Positions 22,906 to 26,743 of a stretch of DNA of 26,743 nucleotides are shown here, piece by piece (position 1 is the stretch's first letter; every line of letters begins with the position of its first letter). The position numbers were made by a program, and so were the translations under genes. Source of the DNA: JBEKHI01 sp050012355 (GTDB lineage: Bacteria > Actinomycetota > Actinomycetes > Streptosporangiales > Streptosporangiaceae); assembly GCA_050012355.1 (NCBI GenBank), contig JBEKHI010000207.1:1-26743 (forward strand). The letters are read 5' to 3'. Below the pieces are notes generated by a model. It was not told the origin of the DNA and did no database searches. It was given only the letters and a program-made list of their open reading frames with translations.

Positions 22906-23574
22906 TCACCTTGCCAACCCGGTCTCGACGCGTTGCGGATCGGGTTGGGTGAAGCGGCAGTGCAGCGCGATAGCGGCGCTGGAGACGGCCGCCCACCCGC
23001 ACCACACAGAAGCGAACCCGTCGACGGTGAGCTTGGCGATGACGATGACGGCAACGAGGTTGGCGACGCCGAAGATAACGACGTTGCGGTACCCCGACGT
23101 CAGCAGCGGTCCGCACACGGCGACGACGTAAAGAGCGATGATCAGGAAGCCGTCCTTGACCCGGATGCCGTAGGAAAGGTGGTACGGGGCAAGCTTTACG
23201 CCGATCGGGCCACGGATCATCGCCGTGAGCAGGACCACCGCGATCACGGTCCCGATCGCCGCGAACGGCAGCATCATCCATTTGCGGCGCACCGTCGGCT
23301 CGAGCGCGATGACAGCCAGCGGGACGAACACCGGCAGCACGACGAAGGCGATCAGCAGGTAGGCCCACAGCGCGACATGACCGATCGCGTGCGGCACATG
23401 GCCCTGGAGCCACAGCCAGACGAGCGACTCGATGAACTGGTGGGTGCCGAGCAGCAAGGGAAGCCCCGCCAGTGCCAGCAACTCGCGGCGCTGGCGGACG
23501 TGGCGGACCGCATCGACCCCGATCGCGCAGATCACCAGGCCGCCGACGACGTCAGCCTGCGGCGAGAAGCACAC
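22906..23574 (-). CDS. DUF6629 family multi-pass membrane protein
   Basis: 222 residues with about seven hydrophobic segments. The N-terminus MCFSPQADVVGGLVICAIGVDAVRHV and LPLLLGTHQFIESLVWLWLQGHVP match my memory of DUF6629 proteins. Their function is unknown; conserved His, Glu and Trp in the second and third helices hint at a functional site within the membrane. GTG 23574 has GGGAGG 5 nt upstream. It is divergent from the DUF5994 gene, and its promoter must share the 134-bp spacer that carries element copy C. Confidence 0.8.
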   Translation of the reverse strand: MCFSPQADVVGGLVICAIGVDAVRHVRQRRELLALAGLPLLLGTHQFIESLVWLWLQGHVPHAIGHVALWAYLLIAFVVLPVFVPLAVIALEPTVRRKWMMLPFAAIGTVIAVVLLTAMIRGPIGVKLAPYHLSYGIRVKDGFLIIALYVVAVCGPLLTSGYRNVVIFGVANLVAVIVIAKLTVDGFASVWCGWAAVSSAAIALHCRFTQPDPQRVETGLAR

Positions 23575-23608
23575 GCGATCCTCCCGGGCAGCCGCGACAG
23601 CCAGCGAC

Positions 23609-23677
23609 GCGATCGGTTCTGGTGATGAGCCTTGGCCGGATTGCCGGTATCCGCCTGTCCGCGGATGGCGTTGGCTG
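23609..23677 (+). promoter_or_regulatory. Conserved upstream element, copy C (diverged)
   Basis: Aligns without gaps to copy A (20801-20869): 44 of 69 positions agree, including GCGATCGGT, GGTGATG, TCC and the end GTTGGCTG at exactly the same distance (61 nt between the first bases of the end blocks). GTAT (23647-23650) and GGCGTT (23667-23672) are 16 nt apart, at the same positions as in the other copies. It lies 31 bp upstream of the DUF5994 ATG, on the same strand. Confidence 0.55.
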
Positions 23678-23708
23678 GGTGTGTAGATCAGCGCTGCAAG
23701 GGAGATCG

Positions 23709-24242
23709 ATGAGTGACGTAACGCGGGATGCCGCTAGACACAAGCCCGTGTTCGCCAGTTCAGTGCCGTCAGTACCGCGGCTGCGGCTGGGGCGGGTGCT
23801 GTCGCGCCGTACCCTGCTTGACGGCGGCTGGTGGCCGCGATCGGCCGACCCAGTGGCGGAACTGCCCGGGTTGATCGGCGCCATCGACGACCGCTGCGGC
23901 CGGGTCACCCGCCTCATGCTCGGTCCTGCGGGCTGGGACAGCCAGCCGCTCCGGCTGGGTATCGCGGGCCGGGTTGTCCACCTCGGGTGGTTCCCCGGCC
24001 AGCCCGCCGGCCTGCTCACCGCGTTCTGCGGCAACGACCGCGTGGATCTCCTGGTCGTTCCCCCCGGCACCGCCGAGGCCGATGCCCTGGCGGCCGTGGA
24101 CCTCGCCGCGCAGACCGCCAATCGCGTCCATGCCCCGGACATCCTCACGGCCGTCGCCGGCCGTCCGGCGCCGTCGGCTGAAATGGAACGCGGGCTGTCC
24201 GTCTGGGAGTCCGAGGGCGGTCGGCTCGCGGAGGCGAACTGA
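23709..24242 (+). CDS. DUF5994 family protein
   Basis: A 177-residue soluble protein. RLRLGRVLSRRTLLDGGWWPRSADPVAELPGLI, RVTRLMLGPAGWD, GRVVHLGWFPGQ and RVDLLVVPPGTAEADA match the actinobacterial DUF5994 pattern; no biochemical role is known to me. ATG 23709 has AAGGGAG about 5 nt upstream; the longer frame from 23472 overlaps the divergent gene and is rejected. The stop overlaps the STAS gene start by one base (TGATG), so the pair is translationally coupled. That suggests DUF5994 works with, or is controlled together with, a partner-switching regulator. Confidence 0.85.
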   Translation: MSDVTRDAARHKPVFASSVPSVPRLRLGRVLSRRTLLDGGWWPRSADPVAELPGLIGAIDDRCGRVTRLMLGPAGWDSQPLRLGIAGRVVHLGWFPGQPAGLLTAFCGNDRVDLLVVPPGTAEADALAAVDLAAQTANRVHAPDILTAVAGRPAPSAEMERGLSVWESEGGRLAEAN

Positions 24243-24607
24243 TGACCGCCGTTGAGGCCGGAACGACACCCGGCCTGTCTGTCCTGCGCCGGCCCGGCCT
24301 CACCATCGCGATGCTCAAGGGTGACCTTGACCTCGCCACCGTCCCGGCGCTGCGGGAACGTCTGTTCGACCTACTCGGCCTCGGCGTGCGGCTGGTCATC
24401 GTCGACCTGTCCGGGGTCTCGTTTTGTGACACGTCAGGGCTGGCCATGCTGATCGGCATGCAACGCCGCGCCAGACTGCGCCACATCACCGTCCGGCTGG
24501 CCGCGCCCCGCCCGCTGGTGACGGAGCTGTTGCGCACCACCGGCCTAGATCGGCGCTTCACCATCTGCGCCACGCTATCTAGCGCGCTCCCCGCCGAGGC
24601 GGCGTGA
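24242..24607 (+). CDS. STAS-domain anti-sigma factor antagonist
   Basis: A 121-residue single STAS domain. LTIAMLKGDLDLATVPALRERL and VIVDLSGVSFCDTSGLAMLIGMQRRAR are diagnostic; the Ser in DTSG is the residue that anti-sigma kinases phosphorylate in SpoIIAA/RsbV proteins. Unphosphorylated protein would bind an anti-sigma factor and free a SigB/SigF-like sigma factor. No anti-sigma kinase or sigma gene is in the window, so the partner is elsewhere. It is coupled to DUF5994 and overlaps the convergent desaturase gene by 33 bp at the 3' ends. Confidence 0.92.
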   Translation: MTAVEAGTTPGLSVLRRPGLTIAMLKGDLDLATVPALRERLFDLLGLGVRLVIVDLSGVSFCDTSGLAMLIGMQRRARLRHITVRLAAPRPLVTELLRTTGLDRRFTICATLSSALPAEAA

Positions 24608-25636
24608 GTCACCAGCTACTGGGACCCGGGGTACGTTGACCCGCTTTCGCTGCTGGTCTCCGGACTGCAGTGCGTCCTGGCCGGGGTCGCGGCGTAGCGC
24701 CGCGAGGCGGGCGGGGACGGGCCAGTGCACCGCGGTGGCCCACCCGAGGCGCTCGAAGACACGGATTACAGCGGCGGAGATATCGATCTGGCCGCGTTCG
24801 GCACCATGCCGTGCGCAGGCGGGATCGGAGTGATGCATGTTGTGCCAGCTTTCGCCGAACGACACCAGGGCGAGCGGCCACAGGTTGGTGGCGCGATCGT
24901 AGCGCCGGGTGGTGAACGGGCGGTTGCCGAACATGTGGCACAGTGAGTTGACGCTCCAGGTGACGTGCTGCAGCACGGTTATGCGCACCAGACCCGCCCA
25001 CAGCAGGCAGGCGATGGCAGTCCGCCAGGTGCCCCCGATCAGCCACCCGGCACCGAACGGCAGCGCGAGGGAGAGGGCGCACAAGGCAGGGAACGCGGCC
25101 GAGACCGCTCGCATGCCGGGATCGGCCACCATGTCGGGGGCATACCGCGATGGCGGGGTGGGATCGTCGCGCAGCAGCCAGCCGGTGTGCGCGTGGGCGA
25201 GGCCACGGAGCTGTCCGGCCACGCTGGTGCCGTACCGGTACGGGGAGTGCGGGTCGCCGGGCCGGTCCGTGAAGGCGTGGTGGCGGCGGTGGATGGCGAC
25301 CCAGCCGATGACATCGCCCTCGAAGCTCATTGAGCCCGCGACCGCGAGCGTGACCCGCAGTGCCGGGGCCGCGGTGAAGCTGCGGTGGGTCAGCAGCCGG
25401 TGGAAGCCGACGGTTACGCCAAGACCGGTGATCACGTAAAAGACCGCCGCCAGCAGGACATCGGCGAGATTCAGCCCGTGACCCCAGGCCAGCCAGACCG
25501 CCACCCCGAGCCCAGTGAACGGCACGACCACGAACGCGGCCGTCACCGCCGCCCGGACCCGGTCATGGAATGTGCAGGCCGACTGGCTTCCGTCCGCGAA
25601 CGCCGTCGTCCCGTCATAGTCAGCTTTCGGTCGCAT
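24575..25636 (-). CDS. Acyl-CoA / fatty-acid desaturase, membrane di-iron type
   Basis: A 353-residue membrane enzyme that introduces a double bond into acyl chains. All three His boxes are present: HRLLTH, HRRHH (in AIHRRHHAFTDRPGDPHSP) and HNMHH (in ESWHNMHHSDP), plus the Asn-rich VNSLCHMFGNRPF. Hydrophobic pairs flank box 1 and separate box 2 from box 3, as in delta-9 desaturases. There is no fused cytochrome or ferredoxin domain. The start codon lies inside the end of the upstream small gene (94-bp overlap), so expression is likely coupled to it. Membrane-lipid remodelling fits a role in cold or envelope stress. The C-terminal 40 residues are basic and unlike the family. Confidence 0.9.
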   Translation of the reverse strand: MRPKADYDGTTAFADGSQSACTFHDRVRAAVTAAFVVVPFTGLGVAVWLAWGHGLNLADVLLAAVFYVITGLGVTVGFHRLLTHRSFTAAPALRVTLAVAGSMSFEGDVIGWVAIHRRHHAFTDRPGDPHSPYRYGTSVAGQLRGLAHAHTGWLLRDDPTPPSRYAPDMVADPGMRAVSAAFPALCALSLALPFGAGWLIGGTWRTAIACLLWAGLVRITVLQHVTWSVNSLCHMFGNRPFTTRRYDRATNLWPLALVSFGESWHNMHHSDPACARHGAERGQIDISAAVIRVFERLGWATAVHWPVPARLAALRRDPGQDALQSGDQQRKRVNVPRVPVAGDSRRLGGERAR

Positions 25637-25887
25637 AACGGCCGCTTGTCCTGGTGGACGACACCATCGCGGGTGAGTAGCTGCCGGTCCTGTCCCTGGT
25701 AAAGACGCTTTTCGGCGCGAACGAGCACCGACGTCTCGCCTTCCGGCTGGACCAGTCCGGTCGGCGCCGTCACCGGCTTTACCGGTGCGAACGTCACCCG
25801 TTGCGAGCTGCGGCCTCTGCTGGTGGCTAGATGGTAGGTGAGCAGGCCTGCGCCCAGTCCGAGAATGATCCAGGCGATGATACTCAT
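25543..25887 (-). CDS. Small membrane protein with GlsB/YmgE-like N-terminus
   Basis: 114 residues, starting from an ATG with AGGAG 6 nt upstream, so the start is well supported. The first helix MSIIAWIILGLGAGLLTYHL is almost the opening of GlsB/YeaQ/YmgE stress membrane proteins. The other helices of that family are missing and are replaced by a polar, basic tail (from about residue 24) with no recognised domain. The last 31 codons overlap the desaturase start. It may be a truncated or re-purposed GlsB-type protein, or a leader peptide that couples translation to the desaturase. It follows element copy B by about 93 bp. Confidence 0.6.
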   Translation of the reverse strand: MSIIAWIILGLGAGLLTYHLATSRGRSSQRVTFAPVKPVTAPTGLVQPEGETSVLVRAEKRLYQGQDRQLLTRDGVVHQDKRPLCDRKLTMTGRRRSRTEASRPAHSMTGSGRR

Positions 25888-25980
25888 AACCGACTCCTGT
25901 GCTGCGATCAGCTGATGGCCGGTCCGGTGCCGGATCGTGGCCGGGACCGGCCCGGCCGCAGCGTCGCGATACTTAGCTGG

Positions 25981-26067
25981 CTTGTCACTATTCAGCTAAG
26001 CCCGCCCGCACCACTTGGGAAACAGGCGGAAACCGCAAACCTCATCACCTAGACCGATCGCCGCGGC
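25981..26067 (-). promoter_or_regulatory. Conserved upstream element, copy B (inverted)
   Basis: Reverse complement of copy A with 70 of 87 identical positions and no gaps. Identity is high in the first 51 nt (46/51) and lower afterwards, but the end (AGTGACAAG) is exact. GTTT and GGGCTT are 16 nt apart, at the same positions as in copy A. It points at the GlsB-like/desaturase genes. Confidence 0.6.
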
Positions 26068-26074
26068 GACGACT

Positions 26075-26092
26075 CCAGCCACACCGGGCTGG
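26075..26092. terminator. Small hairpin after the LysR gene
   Basis: CCAGCC (26075-26080) and GGCTGG (26087-26092) form a 6-bp stem with a 6-nt loop, 13 bp beyond the LysR stop. A hairpin with the same stem sequence precedes element copy A (20753-20773). Confidence 0.4.
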
Positions 26093-26105
26093 CGCCGTGG
26101 ATTGG

Positions 26106-26743
26106 TCAATGTGCGGGCTGGTCGGCGGCGGTCAGCCAGCCGAGCTGCTTTGACATTGCCTGCGCGCAGCTGACGACGGCCCGTACGTGGCCGGAGTCGT
26201 CGGCGGCGCGCCAGAGGACTGACCAGGGGTAGCGGGACGCCGGTTCGGTGAGCGGCCGCCAGATGGTTCCGGGGAGCGCGGTGATGCAGGAGGAGGGCAC
26301 GCAGTACAGGCAGCGTCCCTGGGCGACGAGGTCGGCGGCGGCCCGGATGCTCTCCACGGTCCCGGCGTAGACGGTGGGGGTGAAGCCGACCGCCCGGCAC
26401 ATCTCCACGGTGAACTGGTTGAATTCCGGGGCTCGCACTTCCTCGGCGAGCAGCAGCGGTTCGGTGGCCAGGACGGAGACCGGGACGCCTTCGAGTGCGG
26501 CGAACGGGTGGCCGGCCGGGACCAGGACGCCGAGCGGGTCCTGGCGGAACAGCAATGATGCGATTTGCGGCGGGGCGAGCGCGGCGCGGCCGACTCCTAC
26601 GTCCAGGCGGCCGTCGGCCAGCTGCTGGTACTGCTCGGGCACACTGGTCTCGACCTGGTGGATCACCAGGCCGGGGTAGCGGGCCTGGACCTCGTGCAGG
26701 ATCTGCGGCATCGAGTCGTAGCTGGAGTCGATGATGCCGACCC
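26106..26743 (-). CDS. LysR-family transcriptional regulator, C-terminal part (partial)
   Basis: About 212 codons are visible; the frame is open to the right edge (VGIIDSSYDSMPQIL...), so the N-terminal winged helix-turn-helix lies outside the window. The visible part is the LysR effector-binding domain: RYPGLVIHQVETSVPEQYQQLADGRLDVGVGR, PLGVLVPAGHPFAALEGVPVSVLATEPLLL, FTVEMCRAVGFTPTVY and VESIRAAADLVAQGRCLYCVPSS. Three Cys are close together in the second subdomain. Target and ligand are unknown; LysR proteins often regulate the divergent neighbour, which is not in the window. Confidence 0.92.
   Translation of the reverse strand, partial: VGIIDSSYDSMPQILHEVQARYPGLVIHQVETSVPEQYQQLADGRLDVGVGRAALAPPQIASLLFRQDPLGVLVPAGHPFAALEGVPVSVLATEPLLLAEEVRAPEFNQFTVEMCRAVGFTPTVYAGTVESIRAAADLVAQGRCLYCVPSSCITALPGTIWRPLTEPASRYPWSVLWRAADDSGHVRAVVSCAQAMSKQLGWLTAADQPAH

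Overview
This is a GC-rich chromosomal window from an actinobacterium. The evidence is G/C-ending codons throughout, GTG/TTG starts, several starts lying only 6-10 nt after a -10 hexamer (leaderless style), actinobacterial families (DUF6069, DUF5994, DUF6629, trimeric PNP, a PknB-like kinase with one membrane segment, poly-Ala/poly-Ser secreted transglycosylases), and G+C hairpin terminators without a T-run. The genus cannot be fixed from the sequence alone; Streptosporangiales-like groups are a guess.

Layout. (1) 1-2008: 3' end of purN coupled through ATGA to purH. (2) 2044-3077, minus: a decayed UDP-glucose dehydrogenase gene with two internal deletions, ending in a perfect 20-bp hairpin. 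(3) 3245-7321: etfB-etfA, then a cysteine desulfurase and mnmA, which form a sulfur relay for tRNA 2-thiouridine. (4) 7628-11288: a DUF6069 membrane protein, a PLP-dependent D-threonine aldolase-like enzyme, and a secreted GH53 beta-1,4-galactanase. (5) 13706-11268, minus: purine nucleoside phosphorylase, a frameshifted secreted trypsin-like protease and a PrmC-like methyltransferase. (6) 13976-16538: two paralogous secreted lytic-transglycosylase-like proteins, separated by about 700 bp rich in hairpins and carrying a near-consensus CRP site. (7) 18527-16617 and 20369-18675, minus: a membrane Ser/Thr kinase and a class I [4Fe-4S] fumarase. (8) 20.4-26.1 kb: an accessory block with a flippase-like/LPG-synthase-type membrane protein, a VapBC-type toxin-antitoxin pair, a DUF6629 membrane protein, a DUF5994-STAS operon, a fatty-acid desaturase and a small GlsB-like membrane peptide. 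(9) 26106-26743: C-terminal part of a LysR regulator cut by the window edge.

The most unusual signal is in block 8. A ~69-87 nt sequence occurs three times without gaps: 20795-20881 (+), 23609-23677 (+) and 25981-26067 (-). Each copy lies upstream of, and points at, a gene (flippase-like protein, DUF5994-STAS, GlsB-like/desaturase). All three keep a GTnT-N16-GGnnTT arrangement that resembles a SigB/SigF-type promoter, plus a better conserved 21-nt upstream box. With the STAS anti-sigma-antagonist homologue in one unit, this suggests a small envelope-stress regulon, though a dispersed repeat family is also possible. A second candidate is a possible small RNA at about 20566-20708, with a promoter, two identical C-loop hairpins and a terminator-like hairpin.
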